From assembly GCA_937872125.1 (NCBI GenBank), contig CALMNY010000397.1, positions 1-14,731 on the forward strand: DNA of 14,731 bases, given 5' to 3'. The notes beneath the pieces were generated by a model that saw only the letters and a list, made by a program, of their open reading frames with translations, had not been told where the DNA came from and made no database searches. Positions 6,955 to 14,570 of this stretch are shown here, one piece after another. The translations under genes and the position numbers were made by a program. The stretch comes from an uncultured Candidatus Competibacteraceae bacterium (GTDB taxonomy: Bacteria; Pseudomonadota; Gammaproteobacteria; Competibacterales; Competibacteraceae). The number at the start of each line of letters is the position of its first letter. The stretch's first letter is position 1.

Positions 6955-7569
6955 ATGACCCAAGCAGACCCCACGCTGGCGCCCCGCGCCCAGCCGGAGG
7001 CCGACGCAGCGCCACATCCTTTCGCAGAATCCGCACCCACCGCTGCTCCGGAGGTGGAAGAAGCTCTTTCAGTCAGCCGCGCGGAATTCGACGCGCTGCA
7101 ACAAGAGCTGGACCAGGCGCTGGCCAAGGCCGATGAGCACTGGAAGCTGTATCTGAGCGCCCACGCCGAGATGGAAAACCTGCGCAAGCGGGCCGAGCGC
7201 GAGGTGCAAAACGCCCACAAATTCGCTTTGGAGCGGTTTTTCAGCGAGTTGCTGCCGGTGCGTGACAGCCTGGAATTGGGCCTGGCGGCGACCAGCGACG
7301 CCGTGGATGTGGCCAAGCTGCGCGAAGGGGTCGAACTGACGCTCCGGCAACTGGCGGCGGCGATGGAGAAATTTGGCGCCCGCGAGATCAATCCGCTGGG
7401 CCTCCGCTTCAATCCCAACGAGCATGAAGCGATGGCGCTGGCCCCGACCGACCAGGCCGAACCGAATACCGTGATCCAGGTGCTGCAAAAGGGCTATTCG
7501 CTCAATGATCGGCTGATTCGTCCGGCCAAGGTGCTGGTCGCTCAGGCCCCGCCCAAGTCCGCTGACTGA
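6955..7569 (+). CDS. grpE: GrpE, nucleotide exchange factor for DnaK
   Basis: A 204-residue cytoplasmic co-chaperone that releases ADP from DnaK and works as a homodimer and thermosensor. Order along the chain: a disordered Pro/Ala/Glu-rich tail (1-35); a long coiled-coil helix containing EMENLRKRAEREV, the family hallmark; a four-helix part around RFFSELLPVRDSLELGL; and the C-terminal beta-domain ending GYSLNDRLIRPAKVLVAQ. FNPNEHEAMALAPT matches the GrpE signature that contacts the DnaK ATPase domain. GGAG about 7 nt upstream supports the ATG. It is preceded by a sigma-32 promoter and followed by dnaK after 108 bp that contains a second one. Length and content are ordinary for the family. 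Confidence 0.97.
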   Translation: MTQADPTLAPRAQPEADAAPHPFAESAPTAAPEVEEALSVSRAEFDALQQELDQALAKADEHWKLYLSAHAEMENLRKRAEREVQNAHKFALERFFSELLPVRDSLELGLAATSDAVDVAKLREGVELTLRQLAAAMEKFGAREINPLGLRFNPNEHEAMALAPTDQAEPNTVIQVLQKGYSLNDRLIRPAKVLVAQAPPKSAD

Positions 7570-7583
7570 ATCCGCCGCTGGCT

Positions 7584-7612
7584 ATTGAAAATCCGCCCGA
7601 TCATCCCCATGT
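7584..7612 (+). promoter_or_regulatory. sigma-32 heat-shock promoter of dnaK
   Basis: ATTGAAA (7584-7590), 14 nt, then CCCCATGT (7605-7612) fits the RpoH consensus CTTGAAA-N13/14-CCCCATNT with a single mismatch in the -35 box and none in the -10 box. Transcription should start near 7618, giving a leader of about 60 nt before the dnaK ATG. It is the better of the two heat-shock promoters and lets dnaK and dnaJ be expressed above grpE. Confidence 0.85.
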
Positions 7613-7677
7613 GTAGCGGCAGACAGCGTGAACGCACCGAATTTTCCGAATCCTTCCGAGTTTTAGAGAGTGTGGCA

Positions 7678-9609
7678 ATGAGCAATATCATCGGCATCGA
7701 CCTGGGCACCACCAACTCCTGCGTGGCGATCATGGAGGGTGGCAAGCCCCGGGTGATTGAGAACAGCGAAGGCGACCGGACCACACCCTCGGTCGTCGCC
7801 TTTCTCGAGGACGGTGAAATCACCGTCGGCCAGCCGGCCAAACGCCAGGCGGTCACCAACCCGCGCAATACCCTGTTCGCGGTCAAGCGCCTGATCGGTC
7901 GTCGCTTCAGCGAGCCCGAAGTGCAAAAGGACATCGATCTCGTACCCTACAAGATCGTCAAGAACGACAATGGCGACGCCTGGGTCGAGGCGCATGGCAA
8001 GAAGATGGCCCCGCCGGAAATCTCGGCGCGGGTGCTGATGAAGATGAAGAAGACCGCCGAGGACTATCTTGGCCACCCGGTCACCGAAGCGGTGATCACC
8101 GTGCCGGCCTACTTCAACGACAGCCAGCGCCAGGCCACCAAGGATGCCGGGCGCATCGCCGGGCTGGAAGTCAAGCGCATCATCAACGAACCGACGGCGG
8201 CGGCGCTGGCCTTCGGTATGGACAAGTCCAGTACCAAGGATCGCAAGATCGCGGTGTACGACCTGGGTGGCGGCACCTTCGACATCTCGATCATCGAGAT
8301 CGCCGAGGTGGACGGCGAAAAGCAGTTCGAGGTGCTCTCCACCAACGGCGACACCTTCCTGGGCGGCGAGGACTTCGACAAGCGGATCATTGACTATCTG
8401 ATTGATCAGTTCCAAAAGGAGAGCGGCATCAATCTGACCAACGATCCGTTGGCGCTGCAGCGGCTGAAGGAAGCGGCCGAGAAAGCCAAGATCGAGCTGT
8501 CCTCCAGCCAGCAGAGTGAAATCAACCTGCCGTACATGACGGCGGACGCCAGCGGCCCGAAGCATCTGAACCTGAAGCTGACTCGCGCCAAGCTGGAATC
8601 GCTGGTCGAGGACCTGGTGGATAAAACCATCGGTCCCTGCCGGATTGCGCTGAAAGACGCTGGCCTGGGCATCGGCCAGATTGACGATGTGTTGCTGGTT
8701 GGCGGCCAGACCCGGATGCCCAAGGTGCAGGAAAAGGTGCGCGAGTTCTTTGGCCGCGAGCCGCGCAAAGACGTCAATCCTGACGAAGCGGTGGCGGTTG
8801 GTGCGGCGATTCAGGGTGGCGTGCTGGGTGGCACGGTGAAAGATGTGCTGTTGCTGGACGTGACCCCGCTGAGCCTGGGCATCGAAACCCTGGGCGGCGT
8901 GATGACCAAGCTGATCGAGAAGAACACCACCATCCCGACCAAGGCGACTCAGGTGTTCTCGACCGCCGACGACAGCCAGACCGCAGTGACCGTGCATGTA
9001 TTACAGGGTGAGCGCGAAATCGCCTCAGCCAACAAGTCGCTGGGCAAATTCGACCTGACCGATATTCCGCCGGCCCCACGTGGCGTGCCGCAGATCGAGG
9101 TCACCTTCGATATTGACGCCAACGGCATCCTGCACGTGTCGGCCAAGGACAAGGCGACTGGTAAAGAGAACCGGATCGTGATCAAGGCCAGTTCCGGCCT
9201 GTCCGAGGACGAGATCAAGCGGATGGTCGGCGACGCCGAGGCCCATGCCGACGAAGATAAGAAATTCCACGAGCTGGTCAACGCCCGCAACCAGGCCGAG
9301 AACCTGATTCACGCCACCGAGAAAACCCTGCGCGATCTGGGCGACAAGGTAGAAGGCGGCGAACGGTCGGCGATTGAAGCCGCGATCAGCGACCTGCGCA
9401 CCACGGTCAAGACCGACAACAAGAGCGCCATCGAGGCCAAGACCCGAACCCTGGCCGAGGTGTCCGGCAAGCTGGCCGAGCGTATCTACGGCCAGGCAGG
9501 CGGTGGGCCGGAAGGCGGCGCCGGCGGCCCGCATGGGGGTCCCGGCGGCGGCGGCCACAAACCGGACGATGGCGTCGTGGATGCCGAATTCGAAGAAGTG
9601 AAGAAGTAA
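7678..9609 (+). CDS. dnaK: DnaK, Hsp70 molecular chaperone
   Basis: A 643-residue cytoplasmic ATP-driven chaperone. The three Hsp70 signatures are present: [13 protein letters not shown] at residues 5-17, [13 protein letters not shown] near 193, and [14 protein letters not shown] near 340. The interdomain linker [16 protein letters not shown] (about 389-404) precedes the peptide-binding beta-sandwich. The lid ends in a Gly/Pro-rich tail and EFEEVKK, as in other proteobacterial DnaKs. I start at ATG 7678 ([10 protein letters not shown]). The frame extends upstream to 7585, but that stretch is the sigma-32 promoter and has no protein character. The Shine-Dalgarno is modest (GAGAG, about 10 nt). 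It is in an operon with grpE and dnaJ and no residue expected in the active site is missing. Confidence 0.98.
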   Translation: MSNIIGIDLGTTNSCVAIMEGGKPRVIENSEGDRTTPSVVAFLEDGEITVGQPAKRQAVTNPRNTLFAVKRLIGRRFSEPEVQKDIDLVPYKIVKNDNGDAWVEAHGKKMAPPEISARVLMKMKKTAEDYLGHPVTEAVITVPAYFNDSQRQATKDAGRIAGLEVKRIINEPTAAALAFGMDKSSTKDRKIAVYDLGGGTFDISIIEIAEVDGEKQFEVLSTNGDTFLGGEDFDKRIIDYLIDQFQKESGINLTNDPLALQRLKEAAEKAKIELSSSQQSEINLPYMTADASGPKHLNLKLTRAKLESLVEDLVDKTIGPCRIALKDAGLGIGQIDDVLLVGGQTRMPKVQEKVREFFGREPRKDVNPDEAVAVGAAIQGGVLGGTVKDVLLLDVTPLSLGIETLGGVMTKLIEKNTTIPTKATQVFSTADDSQTAVTVHVLQGEREIASANKSLGKFDLTDIPPAPRGVPQIEVTFDIDANGILHVSAKDKATGKENRIVIKASSGLSEDEIKRMVGDAEAHADEDKKFHELVNARNQAENLIHATEKTLRDLGDKVEGGERSAIEAAISDLRTTVKTDNKSAIEAKTRTLAEVSGKLAERIYGQAGGGPEGGAGGPHGGPGGGGHKPDDGVVDAEFEEVKK

Positions 9610-9610
9610 A

Positions 9611-9720
9611 TAGCGAGTAGTGAGTGACGAGTGGCGAGTAGCTGTATGAGCTATGTTGCTGCTCGCTGCTCGCCGCTCACTGCTTACCCCGCGCCACTTG
9701 CTACTCGCCACTCGCTACCC
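9611..9720. repeat. inverted array of degenerate 7-bp repeats between dnaK and dnaJ
   Basis: The left side (9611-9642) is four and a half heptamers: TAGCGAG, TAGTGAG, TGACGAG, TGGCGAG, TAGC. After a 15-nt loop, the right side (9658-9720) is nine heptamers on the opposite strand sense: GCTGCTC, GCTGCTC, GCCGCTC, ACTGCTT, ACCCCGC, GCCACTT, GCTACTC, GCCACTC, GCTACCC. A 15-bp perfect inverted repeat (9628-9642 with 9700-9714) would bring the halves into a large hairpin in the dnaK-dnaJ message. The 7-bp period is not a coding period. Dispersed heptamer arrays of this kind are seen in other environmental bacteria; the role is unknown. Confidence 0.85.
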
Positions 9721-9737
9721 ACCACCCCGGTCTGACT

Positions 9738-10871
9738 ATGGCCAAACGCGACTATTACGAAATCCTCAGCGTGGCGCGCAACGCCAGCGAAGCCGAGATC
9801 AAGCAGGCCTACCGGCGGCTGGCGATGAAGCATCATCCCGACCGTAATCCGGGCGATCAGGTCGCCGAGGAAAAGTTCAAAGAGGCCAAGGAGGCCTATG
9901 AGGCGCTGAGCGATCCGCGCAAGCGGGCCGCCTACGATCAGTTCGGTCACGCCGGCGTAGAAGGCGCCGCAGGGGGCGGCGGATTTGGCGGATTTGGCGG
10001 CGCGGCGGATCTGGGCGACATTTTTGGCGGGGTGTTCCGCGACATTTTCGGCGGCGGGCGTGGCGGCGCGCAGGGTTATCGGGGCGCTGACCTGCGCTAC
10101 ACCCTGGAGTTAACGCTGGAAGAGGCGGTATTCGGCACGACCGCCAAAATTCGGGTGCCTACGCTGGTCACCTGCGCCGCCTGCGCGGGCAGCGGGGCCA
10201 AGCCGGGCACCAAACCGACCACCTGTCCCACCTGCCGGGGCGCGGGTCAGGTGCGGATGCAGCAGGGTTTTTTCTCGATCCAGCAGACCTGCCCGCGTTG
10301 TCAGGGCCGGGGCACGATCATCCCCGAACCCTGCGAGACCTGCCGGGGCAATGGCCGGGTGGAGGAGCAGAAGACGCTATCAGTCAAGGTGCCGGCGGGG
10401 GTGGACAACGGCGACCGGATTCGGCTATCCGGCGAGGGCGAGGCGGGCGAGCATGGCGGACCACCGGGCGATCTGTATGTGCAGATCCAGGTCAAGCCCC
10501 ATCCGATCTTCACCCGCGAAGATAGCGATCTGTATTGCGAAGTCCCGATCAGTTTCACCATCGCGGCGCTGGGCGGCGATCTGGAAGTGCCGACCCTCGA
10601 TGGGCGGCTGAGCCTGAAGATTCCGCCCGAAACCCAGACCGGCAAGGTATTCCGGATTCGGGGCAAGGGGGTCAAGCCGGTGCGCGGCGGCCCGACCGGC
10701 GATCTGCTGTGCCGGACCCTCGTGGAAACCCCGGTCAATCTCACCCGCGAGCAAAAGGAACTGTTGCAGCAGTTCGCCGAGACTATGGAAGCCGGCGGCA
10801 AGCGCCACACCCCCCAACAGGGCAGTTGGCTGGATGGCGTCAAGAAGTTTTTCGAGGATATGAAGTTTTAG
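9738..10871 (+). CDS. dnaJ: DnaJ, Hsp40 co-chaperone
   Basis: A 377-residue type I J-protein that delivers substrates to DnaK and stimulates its ATPase. Order: J domain ([17 protein letters not shown] to YDQFGHAG) with the HPD tripeptide in [11 protein letters not shown]; a Gly/Phe-rich linker (about 75-115); four CxxCxGxG-type zinc motifs ([32 protein letters not shown]); and two beta-sandwich client-binding domains, the last ending KKFFEDMKF. The ATG is the family-standard start, but the bases before it (CACCCCGGTCTGACT) form no Shine-Dalgarno. No sigma-32 or vegetative promoter is visible in the 128 bp after dnaK, so it is probably made from the dnaK message through the heptamer hairpin. 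The 36 bp after its stop (10872-10907) show no terminator before the convergent next gene. Confidence 0.97.
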   Translation: MAKRDYYEILSVARNASEAEIKQAYRRLAMKHHPDRNPGDQVAEEKFKEAKEAYEALSDPRKRAAYDQFGHAGVEGAAGGGGFGGFGGAADLGDIFGGVFRDIFGGGRGGAQGYRGADLRYTLELTLEEAVFGTTAKIRVPTLVTCAACAGSGAKPGTKPTTCPTCRGAGQVRMQQGFFSIQQTCPRCQGRGTIIPEPCETCRGNGRVEEQKTLSVKVPAGVDNGDRIRLSGEGEAGEHGGPPGDLYVQIQVKPHPIFTREDSDLYCEVPISFTIAALGGDLEVPTLDGRLSLKIPPETQTGKVFRIRGKGVKPVRGGPTGDLLCRTLVETPVNLTREQKELLQQFAETMEAGGKRHTPQQGSWLDGVKKFFEDMKF

Positions 10872-10907
10872 CCCGGATTATTCATAACGATCCTCGTTCA
10901 ACCCACG

Positions 10908-11714
10908 CTAGACCGGGGCCGAATCCAAATCGCGGCGCAATTCGGCGGCGGCCTCCCGCAACAGGCCGAATAATCGCTTCACGCCGCCGCAGGCGTAATC
11001 GTGGCGCGGCCACTTGAAATAGCCGCCGCAACTGGCGCGGAATTCGCAACTCCGACATTCTTCCGTCGTGGCCAGCAGTTGTTCGATCCATGCGCCGAGA
11101 TCAGCGTCCGCCGCGACCGTGGGTTCGATGCCCGCCAGTCGTCCCGGCAACGATTCGGCGCCATCGTCAGTAACATAACGCAGACACTGCGGATCGGCAT
11201 CCAGCACCGCCCACAAAGGCACGGGATCATCGTGATAAAAGCCGAGCAGCGTGCTGTGAAAAAATTCGACGGGCTGAGCGACAGTGGGCTGGCGCAGATA
11301 GAACGCCATGACCTCGATCAGTTCCTCGATCAGCACCGGTTCAGGCTGGCCTGGCTCCAGACACACCGCGAAGTGCAGCGAAACCGCGACCTTGACGGCC
11401 TTGGCGAATCCAGGCTGCACCGGGACAATGACCCGCACTGGATGGTGATCGAGCAAGTCGGTATGCCGATACAGCAAGGGAAACTCGGCGCCAGGATCGG
11501 TCATGACCAAGTCCACTGGCAATCCCGGCGCCCAAGCGTTCAACGGCTCGGAATCAGCCGCCAGGGACAGCAAGCGCACGCCGACCAGGCATTCAGGGTC
11601 TGCGTCCGCCAGGGCGGTAATCAGCGCCGCCGGCTCGCAGGCGCGAACGATCAGTCCCTGGCCCCGCCGGGCTGGAATCTGCTCGATGGGAACCTCATAG
11701 ATCAGTTTGTTCAT
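10908..11714 (-). CDS. SPASM-like cysteine-cluster protein without a radical-SAM motif, RiPP-associated
   Basis: A 268-residue protein I cannot place in a named family with certainty. Its C-terminus has C220-x2-C223-x5-C229 (CRSCEFRASCGG) and C242, then a helix GGVKRLFGLL. This matches the auxiliary iron-sulfur SPASM region of radical-SAM peptide maturases, where the pattern C-x2-C-x5-C-GG is followed by a last cysteine and a short helix. The middle (HPVRVIVPVQPG; PLWAVLDADPQCLRYVTDDG) resembles the second half of such a barrel. The defining CxxxCxxC cluster is absent: cysteines 26, 42, 118 and 177 are isolated. It may be a maturase partner, a degenerate enzyme or a recognition protein. It starts 8 nt after the Trp-rich repeat gene, with no clear Shine-Dalgarno, suggesting coupling. 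Confidence 0.65.
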   Translation of the reverse strand: MNKLIYEVPIEQIPARRGQGLIVRACEPAALITALADADPECLVGVRLLSLAADSEPLNAWAPGLPVDLVMTDPGAEFPLLYRHTDLLDHHPVRVIVPVQPGFAKAVKVAVSLHFAVCLEPGQPEPVLIEELIEVMAFYLRQPTVAQPVEFFHSTLLGFYHDDPVPLWAVLDADPQCLRYVTDDGAESLPGRLAGIEPTVAADADLGAWIEQLLATTEECRSCEFRASCGGYFKWPRHDYACGGVKRLFGLLREAAAELRRDLDSAPV

Positions 11715-11722
11715 GAGCAGGC

Positions 11723-12124
11723 TCAGCGGTTGTACCAGCCCCCGCCGTTATCCCAGGGCCGGCGGTGTCGAGGACCGTCATACCAGCCGTGGTTATGCCA
11801 GCGCGGCCGGCTGCGCCAGTGCGGGCGGTCGTACCAGTGCGGGCGGTTGTACCAGTGCGGGCGGTCGTACCAGTGCGGGCGGTTGTACCAGCCTCCCGGT
11901 ACTTCGACCCACCCTCCCCAGCCACGACCGGAGTTGTACCAAACGCCACCCTGGGCTTTGGCGTCCTGCTCGGGCATCAGCGCCCCACCCAGCAGAACGC
12001 CGCCAATGACCGCCTTGGACCATTTGCCCAGGCTCAGCAGAAATTCCCGCCGTTCGCACGCCTCGAGCTCCGCCGTCGCCAGATCTTCGGGCAAGGATTC
12101 GGATTCAGATTGTCTGTCGCTCAT
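11723..12124 (-). CDS. Trp/Tyr/His-rich repeat protein, candidate cyclophane-type RiPP precursor
   Basis: A 133-residue protein, starting at ATG 12124 (GAGGG 7 nt upstream; an in-frame ATG at 12166 is less likely). Residues 1-24 are acidic and polar. Residues 24-57 look like a Tat signal: R25-R26-E-F-L, hydrophobic VIGGVLLGGAL and AKA before Q58. The rest has W in repeated hexads WY(N/D)RPH and related triplets: WYN at 62, 79, 91 and 130, WYD at 85, 97 and 114, WHN at 109, WDN at 124. Aromatic-x-N/D triplets are the sites that three-residue cyclophane radical-SAM enzymes cross-link in GrrA/OscA-type and related RiPPs. The next gene carries a SPASM-like cluster, supporting a RiPP role. A metal- or cell-wall-binding repeat protein is the alternative. 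No radical SAM gene is in the window. Confidence 0.6.
   Translation of the reverse strand: MSDRQSESESLPEDLATAELEACERREFLLSLGKWSKAVIGGVLLGGALMPEQDAKAQGGVWYNSGRGWGGWVEVPGGWYNRPHWYDRPHWYNRPHWYDRPHWRSRPRWHNHGWYDGPRHRRPWDNGGGWYNR
11821..11892. repeat. two tandem 36-bp repeats (four 18-bp units) in the repeat protein gene
   Basis: Four 18-bp units, GCGGGCGGTCGTACCAGT with C or T alternating at position 10, lie head to tail (11821-11838, 11839-11856, 11857-11874, 11875-11892, the last ending in C). The two 36-bp halves differ only at the final base. On the minus strand they encode the alternating WYNRPH and WYDRPH hexads. The near identity at the DNA level points to a recent duplication. A partial unit (GCGCCAGT) precedes them. 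Confidence 0.9.
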
Positions 12125-12257
12125 GGAACTACCCTCGCTGTATCGGCCTTTTCTGGAATTTTCCATCGCGCCTTATTGGGCATCCTGGCATAAAATTTCT
12201 GAATTGCTGCTGAATACTGAATGTTCCCGCGGACACCACCACTGACGACCCTCATCC

Positions 12258-14570
12258 ATGCACAACCACCAAACGTACTTGTTATCCAGCTTGATTTTCG
12301 TCCTGTTCCTCCTCGGGCCAGGCAGCCTGCCGGCGGTCAACGCTGCCGACGCTGCGCCGGGCCGCACCCGCGTCGGTCTGGCGCTGGGCGGTGGCGGGGC
12401 GCGCGGCATCGCGCATATCGGCGTGCTCCAGATGCTGGAGGAACTGCGCATTCCGGTGGACTGTGTCGTCGGCACCAGCATGGGTTCGATCATCGGCGGG
12501 TTGTACGCTTCCGGGATGACCCCCGCGCAGATGAACGAGACCGTGCAGCGCATTGACTGGCCGGCGGCGTTCATTGATGGACCGCCACGCGCCGACCTGC
12601 CCTTCCGCACCAAGCAGGAACAGCGCGTGTTGCTGACCGACCAGGGGGTTGGCATCAAAGACGGCCAGGTGCGTTTGCCCAAGGGGTTGTTGCAAGGCCA
12701 GAACCTGCTGCTGCTGCTGGAAGAGTTGTCGCTCTCCGCCACGGGCGTCCGTGATTTCGACAAGCTGAAAATTCCCTACCGGGCCGTGGCGACCGATCTC
12801 GCTACCGGTGCGCCGGTGGTATTGAAATCCGGCGATCTGGCCAAGGCGATGCGCGCCAGCATGTCCATTCCCAGCGTGCTGACGCCGGTCGAACTGGACG
12901 GCAAGCTGCTGGTGGACGGCGGGGTGGCGAACAACGTGCCGGTGGATGTCGTTCGGCAGCTCTGTCGCCCCGACGTGATCATCGCCGTGGACGTGGGTGC
13001 GCCGCTGGCGCCCGCCAGCGAACTGAACTCGGTGCTGTCCATCACGGAGCAGCTCACCACCATCCTGACCGTGCGCAACGTCCAGGAACAGCTCAAAACC
13101 CTGGGGCGCAAGGACATCCTGATCACGCCGGACCTGAAGGATATTTCCAGCGTCGCCTTTGATCGTTCCCGGGAAGCGGTCGGCGTTGGCTATGCGGCGG
13201 CCGAGGGCCAGCGCAACGCGCTGGGGCGGTTGTCGCTATCGCCAGCCGCCTATCAGGCCCATCTGGCCGCACGGCCGGAACTGCCCGAAAATCACCGACC
13301 CGTCGTCGACTTCGTCCGCATCAAGAACCACACCCGCCTGTCCGACCAGGTCATCGCAGCGCAACTGCGCGTCAAGCCGGGCGACCGGCTCGATCCCCAG
13401 GAACTCAGTCGTAATCTCAACATCATTTACGGCATGGGCGATTTCCAGCAGGTGGGCTATACGCTGGTCGAAGAAGATGGCAAAACCGGGCTGGTCGTCG
13501 AAGCCACGGAGAAATACATCGGTACGGATACGCTTAATTTCGGTCTCTTTCTCGGCGCCAACATGAAAGGGGATGCCCTGTTCAACATCAGCGCCGCCTA
13601 CACCATGGCCCAACTTAACGCCCTGGGCGGTGAATGGCGCAATTTCGTGCAGATCGGTGGCAATATCAAGCTGGAAACTGACTTTTATCAGCCGCTCGAC
13701 GCCGATCAGGAATACTTCATTAATCCCTATCTGAGCTATCAGCAGTACGATATTGACGTTCAGAGCGATCCCGATGCGGACAGCGCCAATAACCGGTTCC
13801 GGGTCCGCCAGGCCCAGGCGAGCGTGGAAATGGGCCGCAATCTGGAACGCTGGGGGCGATTGTCGCTGGGGTTGCATTACAGCGCCGGCAGCAACGATCT
13901 GCGGATTGGCCAATCTGCATCCGCCGAAGGCAATTTCGACGGTATTGATTACTCGACCTGCCGCAAGAATCCCGTTAGCGGCCGTTTCCTGTGTTCGGAA
14001 GGCGATTTCAACAACAGCGGCTACTCGATTCGCTGGACGGCGGACACGCTGGACAGCCTCAATTTCCCCACTTCGGGTTATTTCGCCAACCTCCGCTACT
14101 ACAGCGCCCTGACCGCGTTCGGCGCCGACCAGGATTTTCAGACCCTCAGCCTGGATGCCTTCAAACCGTTGAGTTGGGGGAAATCCACGCTCATCCCGCG
14201 CGTCCGGCTGGGCGGCGCGCTGGCCGGCGATCCTGGCCCGCAGAATTTATTCGCGCTGGGCGGGTTCCTGGACCTGTCGGGTTACCAGAATGGGCAGATT
14301 TCGGGTCAGTACATCGCTTTTGGCGAACTGATCTATATGTACCGTCTGGACAACGCTTCGGCGGCCTTCACCATTCCGCTGTACGCCGGTGGCTCGCTGG
14401 AGACCGGCGGGGCCTGGAACGACCTTGATGACGTCACCTTCGACTCGCTGATCTGGGCCGGCAGCCTGTTCGTGGGCGCGGACACGCCGCTGGGGCCGTT
14501 GTATCTGGGCGCGGGCCTGACCGACGACAGCAACGCCTCGCTGTACCTGCTGCTGGGCAAGCTATTCTGA
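12258..14570 (+). CDS. patatin-like phospholipase with C-terminal outer-membrane barrel (type Vd, PlpD-like)
   Basis: A 770-residue two-domain secreted protein. Residues 1-30 are a signal peptide (SSLIFVLFLLGPGSLPAVNAA). A patatin lipase domain follows, with the oxyanion motif GGGGARG at 44-50, the nucleophile S74 in GTSMG and the catalytic D220 in VDGG. A POTRA-like segment (about 345-425, FVRIKNHTRLSDQVIAAQLRVKPGD to VVEATEKY) and a BamA/Omp85-type barrel (about 425-770) complete the chain, ending LGKLF with the C-terminal Phe typical of outer-membrane barrels. In type Vd secretion the barrel anchors the lipase or releases it. The Shine-Dalgarno is poor (CCTCATCC), and the 133 bp shared with the divergent gene holds only a weak TAAAAT (12191-12196) without a -35. 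The barrel and rluE touch with no gap. Confidence 0.93.
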   Translation: MHNHQTYLLSSLIFVLFLLGPGSLPAVNAADAAPGRTRVGLALGGGGARGIAHIGVLQMLEELRIPVDCVVGTSMGSIIGGLYASGMTPAQMNETVQRIDWPAAFIDGPPRADLPFRTKQEQRVLLTDQGVGIKDGQVRLPKGLLQGQNLLLLLEELSLSATGVRDFDKLKIPYRAVATDLATGAPVVLKSGDLAKAMRASMSIPSVLTPVELDGKLLVDGGVANNVPVDVVRQLCRPDVIIAVDVGAPLAPASELNSVLSITEQLTTILTVRNVQEQLKTLGRKDILITPDLKDISSVAFDRSREAVGVGYAAAEGQRNALGRLSLSPAAYQAHLAARPELPENHRPVVDFVRIKNHTRLSDQVIAAQLRVKPGDRLDPQELSRNLNIIYGMGDFQQVGYTLVEEDGKTGLVVEATEKYIGTDTLNFGLFLGANMKGDALFNISAAYTMAQLNALGGEWRNFVQIGGNIKLETDFYQPLDADQEYFINPYLSYQQYDIDVQSDPDADSANNRFRVRQAQASVEMGRNLERWGRLSLGLHYSAGSNDLRIGQSASAEGNFDGIDYSTCRKNPVSGRFLCSEGDFNNSGYSIRWTADTLDSLNFPTSGYFANLRYYSALTAFGADQDFQTLSLDAFKPLSWGKSTLIPRVRLGGALAGDPGPQNLFALGGFLDLSGYQNGQISGQYIAFGELIYMYRLDNASAAFTIPLYAGGSLETGGAWNDLDDVTFDSLIWAGSLFVGADTPLGPLYLGAGLTDDSNASLYLLLGKLF

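Noticed and set aside
7585..7677. N-terminal extension of DnaK by 31 residues
   Set aside because: The extension covers the sigma-32 promoter, and DnaK proteins begin at the residues just before IGIDLGTT.
7663..8997. Long open frame (444 codons) antisense to dnaK
   Set aside because: It mirrors the GC-rich codon use of dnaK, has low-complexity composition and no recognisable domain; the sense strand is unmistakably DnaK.
11821..11892. Short regular repeats considered as a CRISPR array
   Set aside because: Units are 18 bp, contiguous without spacers, and encode an in-frame hexapeptide repeat.
12125..12166. Upstream ATG (12166) for the Trp-rich repeat protein
   Set aside because: Its AAGG is only 4 nt from the ATG, while the ATG at 12124 has GAGGG at 7 nt. 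It remains possible and would add 14 residues.
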